Assembly: GCA_000499405.2 (NCBI GenBank)
Contig: HG738138.1
Span: 372,001 to 436,000 of the forward strand
From: Onchocerca volvulus
Taxonomy: Eukaryota; Nematoda; Chromadorea; Rhabditida; Onchocercidae
Length of the DNA stretch: 64,000 bases
Direction: 5' to 3'
Below the pieces are notes generated by a model. That model was given only the letters and a program-made list of their open reading frames with translations. It did no database searches and was not told the DNA's origin. This document shows positions 41,101-54,488 of this stretch, in pieces; positions within the stretch are counted from its first letter, which is position 1, and every line of letters begins with the position of its first letter. A program made the translations under genes and the position numbers.

Positions 41101-44100
41101 AGGGGTACTACTGATATTAATTTGTGTCTTACAAAGTAATTGATTTAATTACTGATAAGGATAATTTATGACCTTTTAGTGAATGGGATTACTGCAGAAA
41201 ATAGGCGGTTCATAGATGAGTTACGGATGAGGGTTGAAGTGAAGTAAGTTTGACGTAAGTAACATTAATATCCTGCTTTGGACGTTTATATTACTTGATT
41301 GATTCACATAGATCAGTAAGTTTGACTAAGTAAATAGTAATTAAATGAGTAAAACTGGATACTGTTGTTTGATATATTTATTGAGTGAGATATGAAGATA
41401 AAGAGGCCAGTTGGGATAGTACAACATCCATATTTTTTCCTCTCTTTTTTAAGGAACATACAAAGTTAGATGCAGCTGTCGAAATGAACAAGGCGTATTT
41501 TCTGCATGATAAGATGCACTTCGCCTTAACTTTATGTATGTATGTATGTCTGTGTATGTGTGTATGTTAATGAAATATCAAAGTGTTGTTTCGGCACAGA
41601 CATACATTCCTCGCTCATTTACCGAATAACACAACTGTTATGCTTTCTCTTTGATTTTGTTTCCGAGTATTTTGGCGAGGCGATTTGGAAATCCTTGTTA
41701 AAATTTCGTCTACTTTTTCTAAAATTTCTTTCATTCTGTTGATTGTGGTTCCTTTGTGGTGAATTGTTTGGCGTTTTCGCATGATTTACGTGAAATTATT
41801 CCCAAATATTTACATCTGTCGTTAAGACAGGAGTATATGCGGGAGTAACACTTTCGTATGTTTGTAAATTTAACTAGCCTTTTGGTGTTTCAATTTCTAA
41901 TTTGTTTTTCTATTTTTCCGAAGAAAGAGGATTAATACTAGATACATATTCCGGAGTATCGACGCAGAACGTTTTTTTTTTTTTTTAATAGAAAAGTATA
42001 TTTGTGAACTATTTGTACAAATCTAATAATTATTGCTGATCAAAAACAGTAATATCTTTTTTCTTCTATATTGCAAAGACATTAACAGGATTTATGGAAT
42101 TCTACAAATTGCAATGATGAAAGAAAGCTCAGTTTATTAGTTGATTGATCAAATCTTCCTTAAAGTAATCACTATATCTCTTTATCTAATCATTTTAAGA
42201 AGCTTCCAGGACTTGATTCCCTAAAAACTTCTTTTGTTTTGTTTCATTGTATTAGGACAACGCAGATAATCTATGAATACCATAAGGATTCCGATTTTGA
42301 AAAATTCCACTCATTTCTCGAATTTTTTCGCAATTTGATGTTTCAAATCTGAACGATGCTGCATTACACTCACCATTCTCAGTAGCAGTCGATTTGATAA
42401 GAATAATACTGATCCATTCATTCTTTGTTCTCTATCTTCCGATTTCTTCATTAAAGAAAATTTCAACAGCAGAAAGTGATTAGTTCCTTTTAACATAGGG
42501 ATGACCGGTTGTAAGACAGGAGGTTAGAGTTTTCAGATTTTTTAATGATTTTATCCGAAATCTTTAATTTCACTTTTCTTTCTCAAATATACTTATGTAA
42601 ATCATTTCATTGTGAATTGGAATGTTTTCTTCCGTTGTTTTAGTAGTAATAATTTTTTTAAAAATTCAAAATGCTTTCAAAGATTAGAGGAGCTGGTATA
42701 GTCTGTTTGATCTGATAAGATTGCAGTCGAAGTCGTGTTATTGTTTATTGCTTAAAGCGAATGAAATGTTGTTATTTTAATATATCTTAGCTTCTTCATT
42801 ACCTCTCTTGATAAATTATTGTCTGCTAAAATCTTCATGGGGTCTAGGAAGTCTGTTAATGATGAGAGATCACTTGAACAAAATATGTCATAATATTTTT
42901 ACATGAAAGTGCTCATAATTTCTTCATATAATAAGATTGAGTATTTCTTTTTTTACACTTTTTATTCGTCCCGTCTCTTGGATATTTCCACTTTTACTTA
43001 GGTGCAGTCAAATGAAAGCGAGAAGATAAATTCTTGGAGTTGAGTAACAAATGATGCTTTACCTCTGCTGTGGAATTTGTTCTAAAAAAATTCCTGTGTT
43101 GTAACGAATAAAATTTGAATCTCTAGATTAGTTTTCAAGAAAAGAAAAGTGTGCTAACTTCTGATGAAAAGTAGTGTTTTTAGCATTTTCTTTCTTGTCT
43201 ATCAAATAGCTATCGTTTAATTACCCGACGGAGCATACTTTCTCTTTTTCTCTTTTTTCCTTCTCTCTTTCTCTCTGGAAGGGAGTCATAGGCATTGAAT
43301 AGGTTTTTGATTGCCAAAAAGATTTTCCTTTCTTTTTTTCTTGATTTTAGTTCACGAAAAAGTTCGTCTTTCCCTAAAACATCCTTTTTTCATTTTTTCG
43401 TTGACGGAATGAAATTCAATATATATATCTTTTTTTTTTTTTCTCATGACAAGAGTAAAATTTCAAAAACATAAAACAACTTTATAGGTAATTTATTACG
43501 AAAGGCACTAATTTTTAATCAACATCGAATATTCTATTATGTAGTTTTTAATTCAAGTAGTGATTTTCCTCACTGAAGTTCGTTTCTTGTCACGGAATCA
43601 GAATATGAAATATCATAATAATGGTAATGCTTAGAATAGTCCATGGACAGTTCATTTGATTATTTGAAAATGGAGGATATATGTCATAACATGATCTGAT
43701 TTAATTGATTTTCGCTAGAAAACGTTTATCTATCTTTTTCTAGCTTGAGTCTACCGAACTCTGTAGAAACTTAGAAGTGAATCTTCCCAGCTGATTCAAT
43801 AATCCATCTAAACGTTCGTATATCTGTAATGAATACTATTTATTTATAACCGTGTAATCAGTTCAGCTATCATTTATGGCATACATCGTCCTAATGATGT
43901 TCTTCACACTTAGATGAACTATAATTTGTTGATGTTGTGTCGTCCTGTAGTTCATGTGCTTATGTTATGATTGACCTAAAGAATTCTGTATGTTAAAAAC
44001 ATTTGATATTTCTCAAAGATGAAAGTATAATGGTTAAATTTTTTTTTTTCCTGCACGATAATGACGTTTTATTTGATGAAACAGTTGACCATGTTCTTTT

Positions 44101-47100
44101 ATATAGTTCACTGTTTAAATATTTGTCTCAGTAGATTGTTCCGATATGTAATACAGGGAAGTTTGGTTTCCGGATTTCATTTCAAGCATTTTTTATTCAT
44201 ATTTCTTGACCTCCGGCGTTTTGTTTTGCTGTTACCAGATCAGATTGTCGTAATGAAAGAATTCGTAGCTCCATACTGCATCATGTTCAAAATTCATTAT
44301 TGATTGTTAGTAAATCTACGGAAGTTTCTGTTTTTAAAATATTGGTAATCAAAAGTGTTATAAAGCTTTTTTTGTTCATTTTTTGTGATCCGGAAGCCGT
44401 CTCAAGGCATCTTCATAGGACAGTTGAATAAGCATAATTCATTCCTTATCCTCTGAGTGAATCTTCTTTTGCTGATGATCACTTTCCACATCTGATCGCT
44501 TCCACGTTTTCACAGTTTTCACAATTTTCATATCTACATGTTTTGACAAGAAAATTATCGATTTCTGTGCTTTTAAATATATTAACAACTGAAAGAAAAG
44601 ATATTTCAAATTTTTGATGTTGTAGCGGAAGGAGGCGACAGACGAAAGAGTGTCTTGCGATCAAAAGAACGTGACGCCTTGAAACGGAAAATCGAACAGC
44701 GTCCCTCCAAACAAAAGCTTGTCACACAACACATCTTACTCACTGGTAATTTTTCTGTTTGATTCAAGCTTGTTTAAACTACGCAAAGGTATCATTATTT
44801 ACTTGAACTTATATCCAGGCGGTGTTTCTTTGTCCCATGATTTTCCATTCATTTTTGTAATTTATTTCTATTCAATTGATTATTCAAATAGCTTTCGACG
44901 ATTGTTTAAATTATGGAAAGTGATTCTTATTGAGAGCTGCCACTCCAAATTTGATCCGAAGACACTTTCCTTATTGAATATTACAAATTTTACATTTACG
45001 GTGTTTTTATTTTTTTTTCGCGTTTTATGGCTTATTAATTATTAATCGGTTTATCATTAATTCTGTAATAACAAGAAAAATCATTTCCTCATTTCCTCTT
45101 TAATCTTAGTATCTTAAATATTTGAGAGAAAAGTGTATGTGTAGCAGGTTTTGATTTACTTTGTCTATTTTCCTGTTTTCTATTGAAAAGAAAATTTGAA
45201 GATCTTTGGTTTTTTTTTTTTTGTAAAACTTTTAATTTCACTTCTATTTGAATTATATTCTCAGTAAACCGGTGATAGAAGTATGAATTTCTATTTGTAC
45301 TCCAATTCTTGCTAAAAACATGTTTTCAATTTTTTCTGAACTTTTATATTCACCTGCTAGTGACTTCTACACTTTTAACTGTAGTCTGATTCCAAAATTG
45401 TGTTGGTAAATTCTCTCAGAACATTTCATATATTCTTCAAGGTTTGGGCTGGTATTATTGCAGCTTTATTTAACTTGCTTTGTGTTTTGATAGTACAACA
45501 ATTCTTTTGGAGTTTTTTTTTTTTTAAAGATTAGTGGAAGAAAAGAGCATTTTAACTAAGCCGTTTCTCTTGGTTTTTAAACTCTTATTTTTAAGAAAGT
45601 TAAAATTAAAAATATTAAAGCAATTAAATATTGAATATTATAGCGTCTAATGCGGATCCATCTATTCAGCGGAAGGCCGAGGAGCTGAAACGCTGTAAGT
45701 TGAAAGACGATCTGAACAAAAAATTGCAGCATCGACCCGGTCCACTCGAGCTGATCACTAAGAAGATTTTACAAGCTGATGCGGAGCTGGAGCAAGCAAT
45801 ACAAGGTTATTTAAATTTTTTTGAACCAATATTATCCTTTTTCATACTTATTTGTTGATGATTGCGTTTTCGAAGCCTTATTAACATCAGTTTTTTTTTT
45901 TTTTTTTTGTGTCTAGAAGCTTGAAAATCTTTGTAAAATAAACATACTAAAGGATTGTTATATCGTTAGCTGTTAGCCAAGAAATACAAACTTTTCTCTG
46001 GTCAAATTGACGCCTTTAATATTTTCCTTTTCTTTTTTTTTAGAGGGCCGTTTATTGTTCACTAAAACTACCCAAGGAAAAGGAGAAAACGAAGAAAAGC
46101 AATCGGGTAATTTCATCAGTTAATTTTTTCATCAAGGAGTAAGCAGTTTTGAATTATCTATCTAATCATAATGAAATAAATGAAACAAGAAATACTTGAT
46201 CCACTGTTGTTTTGAGTATGCAAAGCTAGCTTATTAATTAAAACGTGCAACTTTATTTTAATTTTAAAACTATGCTCAGTTAAATTCCTTCATTCTAATG
46301 TATTTGATAATTTCTAAATGGTTTCTGAACAATAATAATTGAACAGAGATGGAGGTAATATCCGCAACACCATCATGTGCTTATCAGAGAAAACTACCAA
46401 ATGTATGTTTGACGAAATCAAAAGTTCGTAAAAAAGGTTCACAGTATCGCACACCATATGACCAAACATTGCCATCACCGAATGCTCGATCGAAGTTAAA
46501 ATTGCAAGATTCTGCCGGTTCAGATTATCAGGTATGCTTGTTATCTTACTGAGTAATTATTAATGGTTGCAAATTTGTGACGAATTGATGGTCGGAGATG
46601 TGATTCATTCATTATTTTTACGGATTTTATAAGAATATAGTTTGAGATTTTTTTGATAACTTGATTAACATGAAGTGCATCCAAGCAAATTACATGATAG
46701 ATTTCTTTTTTATTTAATTGTAATGACAGTATAAAGAGTTCGATGTTTATCAAAAATTAGTCATAAGTTTCATTCGTCAAGTCATTTTATATATGGGTGT
46801 ATTTCATCACTTAAAAAAATGGCGTCATATCCAGACCTCTCTTAATTAGTTGCCTTTGTTCAGAGTACGGAAACTATAAATGACGCATTGGTGACTCATG
46901 GTGTATCTTATGTTAGCGATAATGCGTCACTCTTAAATGTCGGTGAGCAGGTATGTTCTTTTTTTTTTGCAAAAAATGTAGTTTTTTACGAAAGAAAAAT
47001 TGGTTTGGTCGAGTTAAACCGGAAATAATTTTTGCTCAACTTCTCTCGCTCACTGAGGATCAAAATCATCGTACCTCAATACTATAACTAACATAATTAG

Positions 47101-50100
47101 TAATATATGGCAATCAGATAAATTCACATACATTTAATGATGGCTTTTTTACTAAATTAGATTTGATAATAATGTTTTTGAATTCTTTTTATTGGGCGTA
47201 ATGAAGATATCGAGTAGTGTTCTAGTTTCTTTAAACGATGTTTATCGCTGGAGCTACATTTAGCAGCGGGGAACATTGATCGAAATGCTTCTCCACTAGT
47301 AAATATCCTTGTCCTGAACAGGCCGATGTTGTTTTTTCTTTTGAAGAATGAGAATACGCGTGAAATACAAAGTAGCTACGATCTTTTACTTCAACAACAA
47401 CAGTTGTTTTTACAATGGCAGCGTGAAGTTGAAGAATCCCGAGCTCTCGGCACCTTACAGGTAACTTCGGAATTTTTACATTGATTGACAATCTTTTAAA
47501 ACGCATAATACATAATGCGGCGTGCTGTACGTCGGTTAAACAATTTTGCTTTAATATAAGCGTTTATACTACATGAACAAACTAATGTTAGCTGTTATGT
47601 GTTATGATTTTATATCATTCAAATTTGGAATATGGGATAATCATGCGCATTGATGAAATGATTTCCAGGAAGAGGAAGGACGACATTGTCCAGATGAATG
47701 TGCCACATCGAGCGCAACATCACCCTGCATGACAACATCTGCTCAAAGTTCGTTGATTGGTACGGATTGTGCTCAGAATGGAGTGCAGTCGGTAATATCC
47801 GAACAAATGCAAGAAACTCAGCAGTGTTGTCAGTGTTCCAGTGCTAATTTCAGTTATTCAGGGATATCATCTGGAACCATTAATTCTGTGAGTGATAATG
47901 AAAAGCCAAGAACTCGCCTTGCAGACTATCGGGTGCAAGATCTCAAAAATGAATGCAAAAAACGTCAGTTGCCCGTTTCCGGTGCAAAGCCTCAGCTATT
48001 AGAACGATTAAGACCATATGAGGAATCGATTTTGAATCACTGCAGTGGAACTACCTTAATGGACCCATCATCCGATTTGATTTCCCTCTCGTCTCCAGCT
48101 CCTGATGTCTCAATACAATCGAATCGGTTACCACCTATCAGCAATGTTATTAATGATTATGTTCACAAGCATTCTATTTCACCTTTGATACAGCGGACTC
48201 AATCAGCGCAGCAACACTCTCTTGTCGTACAGTTGCCTCCAGCACAACAACATCAGCATCAAGTTTTACATGTAATTTTTTCTGTTACATGTTTCTGGTG
48301 AAACTTTAAATATTCACCTTCATGGCGGTCCCGAAATTGTAATGATCGGGCAGTGCCGGTGCATAGTAGAAGGTCTGCTGAATGGCTTCATTCAAGTTCA
48401 AATATTGCTGCTGTTGCTTTATGGGACTAATGCCAAGCGTTCTACCTGTCGATTGACCAGTGAGAAAAATTTGATGATTGGCAAATACGTAAGATTTCTA
48501 GTGGGTAATGCACAGTCACACATCTGTTGATATTATTAAATGTGCAACATTTAATGATCGCAAGCAATTTGTATTCATGTTTTAATAAATTATGGATAGG
48601 ACGCAAGGTTAGGTAATTGCCTTTGCTAAGTGATTGGTCTCGAAACACCAATGAAATCATTCTCTTTCAGCTTGTGGATGCCAGTGGCGCAGTTGTTGCA
48701 ACAGCAACAGTACCACACAATGTGCAGTGTTGTTGTATGTCATCGGAATATCCGCTCACAAGTGATATCACCTTGAATGGTACCACGACCCAGTCTACTA
48801 GTATTCGATCACAGCAGCAACTTTCTTCTACTACTGAAGTGACGCAAAATATGGCACAACAAGTTCAGACAGAACCTACTTTTAGTTTTGCGCAGCTTGG
48901 TTCAGGTGGACAGGTGCGTTAGTATATTTTCGTATTTTTCAGATACACTTTGTAATGAAATATTTCAATGAAGTCACAGATTCCAAAAGTTGATTTCCAT
49001 ATAAGAATTTTTTAAGGAATAGGAATGAGAAGTTGGGAAGCTTTTTTTTGCAACCTATTTTTGGGCTAGTATTATATTTCATTTAATGTTTTTTCCCCCT
49101 TTTTTTTTTTTTTTATTCACAAAGGAATTATTTTCAGTTCACTTTGGTGCGGACATCTTCTGTTGAACAGCTGCAGCAGCAAGCTTCTCCCCACATTATG
49201 CATTCATCTCAGACTGGACACCACCACCACCACCACCAGCAGCACCAACAACAACAACAGACACAACCGATACAAAACACGGTGCCAGGGAATCCAGTTT
49301 TCAATTGTCACTTGTCTCGATCTGCTATTTCACCGGAACAACGTCTAGCTGGAGGATTACATCAAATGACCGAAATACCATCACGTAGCACTCACCAACA
49401 GCAGCAAACGCAAGCACAGATTCAGCATGCTGGAACCGGAACAGCTGTATGTCCTGTTGTAAAGCAACAAAACTGTCACAGTCAATTCCTTATATGTAAT
49501 AACGTTACGCGACACAATTCAAAGGTAACTACTATTTATGCAAAGTGACTGTTGCACTGTGGTATTGATATGGAAATAATGTTTATGGAGTTGTATCGCC
49601 AAATCCTATTTAAATATTTTTACTGTGATGTAAGAGGGACAGCAAATGGGAATATCCGATTAAGTTGAAAATATTTCTCGAAAATTTCAGCAATATATTT
49701 CCTCATTTTAGTAAACGAAATTTGGGTATAGTCTACCAGTGTTTTTACCAATTCATTGCAAAAATTTCATTGAATATAGCGCATCATACGCATTCATCTA
49801 TATTGAATAAAATAAAACAAATATAAAACCTGTACAGAAACATTTGGCAAATTTGAGGGATAATCAAGAACCCTTCATTTCTTCGAATTTTACAGCAGTT
49901 ATTGCTTTACGGATTCGCAGTTTTAAGAAAGGGTATATATCAAAAAAAGCAGTAGCGATACATTTTGGTTCGTTGAAATTATGTTGCAACGACTTTTATT
50001 GCTTTTAATACTAATTGATAAAGAAAGTATTTTTGGGAGGAAATATTTCGAGTGGTATTTGTAGCTGAAGAACCATAAATATTATTGGATAAGATTGTAT

Positions 50101-53100
50101 CGGAAGACTTTGTTAGGTATCTCGTTGTGTTTTTGTGTCAGTGGCTTTGGTTTGTTTGAAAGCTGTAATTGATAATTGACATTAGCCAATATTTTTGAAC
50201 AGTTGATACTTCGCATCCAAAAGTGTAAAAAACATCTGATGTTCTAGATGTCGTCAAGGGAGAAAGATGGCCTAGATATAATGGTTTAAATTGTTTGTTT
50301 AATACTAATCTACTGCGGTGGTAATCTACTACTGAATTTATATTCAGTGGCATAGTTTTTAATTATAGCATTATGATGCTTATATGCATATTAAATGCTT
50401 GATTAGAAGTAAAAAATAAAAGGCATATTCAGGATGGAACAGCAGTATCACAAAATGCACTCTGTCCACCGCTGCAATCTGCACAGCCACATTGTTCTCC
50501 CGTTATGGCCGATTCGGCAAGTGGTAGTTCACCGGACATTCCATCGCCACCAAATAATTCTGAAAAAGTAACTGTGAAAAAGCACCCTGCACACATTGAT
50601 CCAAGTGATACGAGTGCCTTGTAAGCTTTTTAGTTTCTTCATTTGTTTTATTGATTCTGAAAATTGTTTTTTATTCACCTTTTTTTTTTTTTTCTTTTTT
50701 TTTGATAATTGTTTGTCAAAACAGTTGAATTTGTCGTAACAAATATATTCAACAAGTCAATTTCTCCAGACTTATACCAGATAATCTAAGGTGAGGATAA
50801 ACTGAATTGGATAAAGTACTTGTTTGATGTAACTTCTTTTGACTTTTTGGAAAAATTTTTTTTACAGACTTTCTGCAACGACATTATCCATTCATGAGGA
50901 AATGTTGCGATTTCAGCAACGAAAAATTGAAGAATTGCAGAAGGAGCTGCATCGATCGCAACAGCAGCTGAAACATCAACAGCAAGTAATTCTAGCTGCT
51001 AAGAAAGCACAGGTTTCTGTTTAAAATTGGTATCATGTTGGGAACCCGTATGATTTTTTTAAATTAGGCATAGAAATGGCCATAAAAAAATTTTGCATGA
51101 TTATGTTTGAATATTTAGATTGAAAAATCAGAGGAAAAAATGTGCTACGATGAGAAATTAAACTTTTACTCATGGGGTGTTTTGAATCCGTATTGTATTA
51201 TTAACCATAGGAAACGGATAGTTTGAGATGTTGTGAGAATAAAAGTTTCTCAAAATAATATTACAGGCTTTAATTGGCTTTTATTTCATTTTTATAAATT
51301 AATGATTGTCATTACTAAGATTTTCAGCAAGCGAAAAGACAGGAAGACGCCCAATTGGAAGGCAGTCAGCAGCAATCTGAAGCAGATCTATGGCTTAATC
51401 AGCTAGACATCAAACACTTGAATAAATTCCATATACAACTTTTCCTGCAACATAAACTTCAGCAGCAGCAGATGCAGGCTAGTTTGTTCGCATTTTATGA
51501 CTTTTTTTTTTTTGTTTCTTTTTCGGATCAGACTTTTCGAAACATTTCGGGCAGGATGTATTATTCAGAAAAGTTTGGTTTATGTAGATTAATTTTCTGG
51601 ATTGAATTATTTTTATGAAATTCGGGAGAGGATTAGAGGATTTTGACGAAGTCAAAATTCTCAATTTTCACGACACGGCATATTTTCTTTGTTATTTCCC
51701 CTTTCACAACCATCTTCTAAGCTTGAAATACTGTTGAGATGTGTAGTAATTTTTTTTTAATGTATTAGTTATTTCCAGGCTCAAATAACAGAGCAGCAAA
51801 ATTTGGCTTCGACAGAAGAGAAATTGCAAGAAGAATTGCATGTTGAACAAGCAGTTCAAGATATCGTACGTTTGATCAAGCAGGATGCGCGCACTGCACT
51901 TCTTATTGTCCAGTTACTGAGGCGTTACCAGCTTGAAAGGAGTCATGTATGTTTTATCATATTGTTATTTCGTACAATATTTTTGCATGACAACTGCATT
52001 AATGTTCTTCACGCCGTATTAAAGCAAACAATGGTGTCATCATCTTCCTCCTTTCTTCAACAACTCATTCGCATTACATTTATCACATTTCCCTCCTAGA
52101 GCGATATGAATTATAAATAGTGTTCTTGAGCCGTAATGTGCGTTATTATATTCGATTCATATTAGCTATTCTTTTTTTTGCTTTGAAATGTTTTAATTTA
52201 AGTATTTTCAGGCTGTGGCTGCAGCGGCACAGGTCACTGAGGATCAGAGTTGTGGAACAGAAGTTCAGCACAGTGTCCAGGTAGACCCGAATACACTTGA
52301 ACCAGTAACAGTTGTTACGTCACAGCATCAGTGCGTTTCATTAGCGGATATAGCGATGGAATCAATTCAAAATACTTCGCAGCAGAAAACCGGTGTCACT
52401 GTTATCATTGAAGATGAACTACAACGATATGCACAAACAAGCACATCTCATTCGAAACCCAAAAGTCGAAAGAAGAATATTATTAGCAGGCAAGTCCTGA
52501 AACATTCCTTGCTCTTATGGTAACATTAAGATGAAATGATGGTTTATTGGTTTTTCGGATTACGATTCATCTGGAATGATTCATATTTCTTTAAAAGGAG
52601 ATTTTGCCTAACACGATTTACTTAGTCTTTTTCTAATTAAAAACCTCAATATTGTAAAGAAATTATAGTTGGTAGAAGTTTTTGATCAGAAAAGTATTGC
52701 TGTATGGGAAAGGTTCTTAGAGATACTTTCTTACCGATAAGTGTTTTTTGTTTTTTTTCAGAGCGAAGGCTGCAGATTCACATGAGAAAATATCCGGTAG
52801 TGTAGATATGGAGGAGATTTTCAAGCAAGTGTTGGAGAATGCCTCCAAGGCTTTGCTGGAAAGTGATGCTAAAAAACGGTCAAAAACAGACTTGATATCT
52901 TCGCCGTCTTGTTTTTCCGATGAATTCCAAATCCAGAAAACAGCAACATCAAGCCCTCTTGGGCAACATGAAAACGATAATTGTCGAATTGAAGGCAATG
53001 ACAGTAGCAATTCTACCGCTTTGCCAAGTTGTGACCAACTAATGCAACCTTACGTTGTAAGATTACTTACTACAATACCGTTATTTTTGTCTAGTAATTT

Positions 53101-54488
53101 TGTATAAGTTTACCAAAAATTCTGTTTTTTCTGCTCCATTTTCCTTTTTTTTCTTTTACTATTAACAATTGCCAAATGGATGGATAAAAAAAAGTAGCAC
53201 AAAAGACAGGTAAAGTAGAGTATGTAATGAATGGATAAAAACATACAGCAGTAATTGCCTATCAACCTTTAATCCATCCTTTTGCTAGGAAATTGTGCTA
53301 GTATGAATGGGTATTTTTTTCCTTTCTGAATATTTTTCAGTCCAAAACATCACCAGCTTCGACAGTTTATAGCGCGAAACAGAGAATGGAAACTGGTATG
53401 ACCGATGGTCATTTTGAAGAACATGTTGAAGTATTCGAAGAAGGAGCTGTTGATGCGTCACAAACTTTTCATTATTCAAAAAATCAGGCATTCGATGACC
53501 TAATGGATGTTTTGCGTGATGATCAAGGTTTCAAGTATTTCTCATTAAGAACTGAAATTTAAGTGAAGTTCTTAAAAATATTAGTAGATTGAGAAAACAT
53601 TTCGGGTATATTAAAAATAGAAAAAAAAAAAATGGGGCAAACTGAAGTGAAGTGAAAGGATCTGATTATCAGTTCAGTGTAGAATTGTTTTCCAAAACAG
53701 TGGCTTGAATAAATTGGAAAATGAATTTTAATGAATAAACCTTCACCTTGCAGTTTCCAATTTAGTGTTTATCGTCATTAATAAAGGAATTGAAGTTTTC
53801 GTATGAAGTTTGTTTGCTTTTACTTTTTTGATTTCGTTTTTTGAACTTTGCAAAGTGTTGATATTGTTTAAAACTTGTAAATTTAATTTGTTTTTAGCAG
53901 GAGCTAATGATTTGAAATCAAATCTCGATTTTGGTACGGGAACAGTTTATGGATCAGATGAACTGGCAACATTGTTAGGTGATGATTGGTTCCAGCATGA
54001 TTGTGCAATACCAGCAACATCGGTTTGTTCACAGGCTACCGAGCAGTACACAGTTAACAGTGTGATTTTTTAATTCTTTTGTTAATCACTGATTCTTAAT
54101 TGTAAATTGATATGCTTTCAGATTCTCTCTTTATTTTTATAACGAAATAATGTTATTGTGGATCTTTTTCTCATTTTCATATTTCCAACAAAGGATTGTA
54201 TTTCAGCCGGATGTTCTTAATGAAAAAACGAATAACCAAGACGAGCAGACATCAAACCAGAATGATCCATTAATGGTTTCCTTTGATCACAATCAAGTTG
54301 TTGATCAGGTTCATGATATTTCGGATTTCTTTCACGACATTTCGGGTATATTCCTCAAAAATATCGTTTTATTGCTTTATTTAAGTGTCGGATTATAGTT
54401 TCAGAACATGGGAATGGATTGGCTGGATATGATGTTACCTTCACCATCTCCGGATATGGATACCAGTGGGACTGATTTAATCCAGTGA
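31733..54488 (+). CDS. Myocardin-related transcription factor (MRTF/MKL)
   Basis: MRTFs are SRF coactivators held in the cytoplasm by G-actin. Twenty-one exons join in frame, about 1311 residues: 31733-31916, 35033-35098, 44626-44745, 45644-45805, 46044-46106, 46347-46531, 46864-46950, 47347-47460, 47669-48271, 48671-48913, 49138-49524, 50433-50620, 50868-51012, 51328-51477, 51779-51946, 52212-52489, 52762-53056, 53341-53527, 53898-54022, 54207-54308, 54405-54488. Three RPEL motifs: RPAQGHLIQRGIL (70), RPSKQKLVTQHIL (109), RPGPLELITKKIL (154), the last preceded by the basic LKRCKLKDDLNKK. A basic region KSKVRKKGSQYRTPYD, a Gln block (LLLQQQQLFLQWQ), a SAP domain (about 408-447, LADYRVQDLKNECKKRQLP), a coiled coil (about 806-849) and an acidic end with MDWLDMMLPSPSPDMD complete the family architecture. 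A His6/Gln tract lies near 637. The exact donor of exon 19 is uncertain. Confidence 0.88.
32123..32153. repeat. (TA)n microsatellite
   Basis: About 15 uninterrupted TA units inside the first MRTF intron. Such tracts are usually length-variable. Confidence 0.9.
36974..37503 (-). other. Possible nested minus-strand coding segment in the MRTF intron
   Basis: Two adjacent frames, 37503-37270 (77 codons) and 37273-36974 (99 codons), overlap at an ATGA. Their composition is balanced and charged, unlike the Phe/Leu/Tyr-rich noise frames around them. Splice-like sites are present: AAAT/gtaagg after the first 42 codons, and TTTTTTCAG/GAGCC before a segment ending CAATTTCAG/gtacc. No protein family was recognised. 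It could be a small gene, exons of a lost gene, or chance. Confidence 0.25.
38049..38172. repeat. (TG)n microsatellite
   Basis: A pure TG tract of about 30 units (38049-38109), one TA interruption, a second tract to about 38133, then decayed TGTA/TGTG units. It lies in the long MRTF intron. Open frames across it (poly Cys-Val or His-Thr) are artefacts of the repeat. Confidence 0.95.
41533..41567. repeat. Short TATG/TGTG-rich tract
   Basis: Imperfect tandem TATG units merging into TGTG, in the long MRTF intron. Confidence 0.75.

Larger units (their letters stand above)
35099..44625 (+). other. 9.5-kb MRTF intron between the RPEL1 and RPEL2 exons
   Basis: The donor follows CTTCCAG at 35098 and the acceptor is GTTGTAG at 44625. 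Both flanking exons are phase 1. The intron is T-rich on the plus strand and holds the TG microsatellite and a TATG-rich tract. It also holds a pair of minus-strand frames near 37.0-37.5 kb that look more coding-like than the rest. Long 5' introns of this kind often carry enhancers or internal promoters; nothing specific was recognised. Confidence 0.7.
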
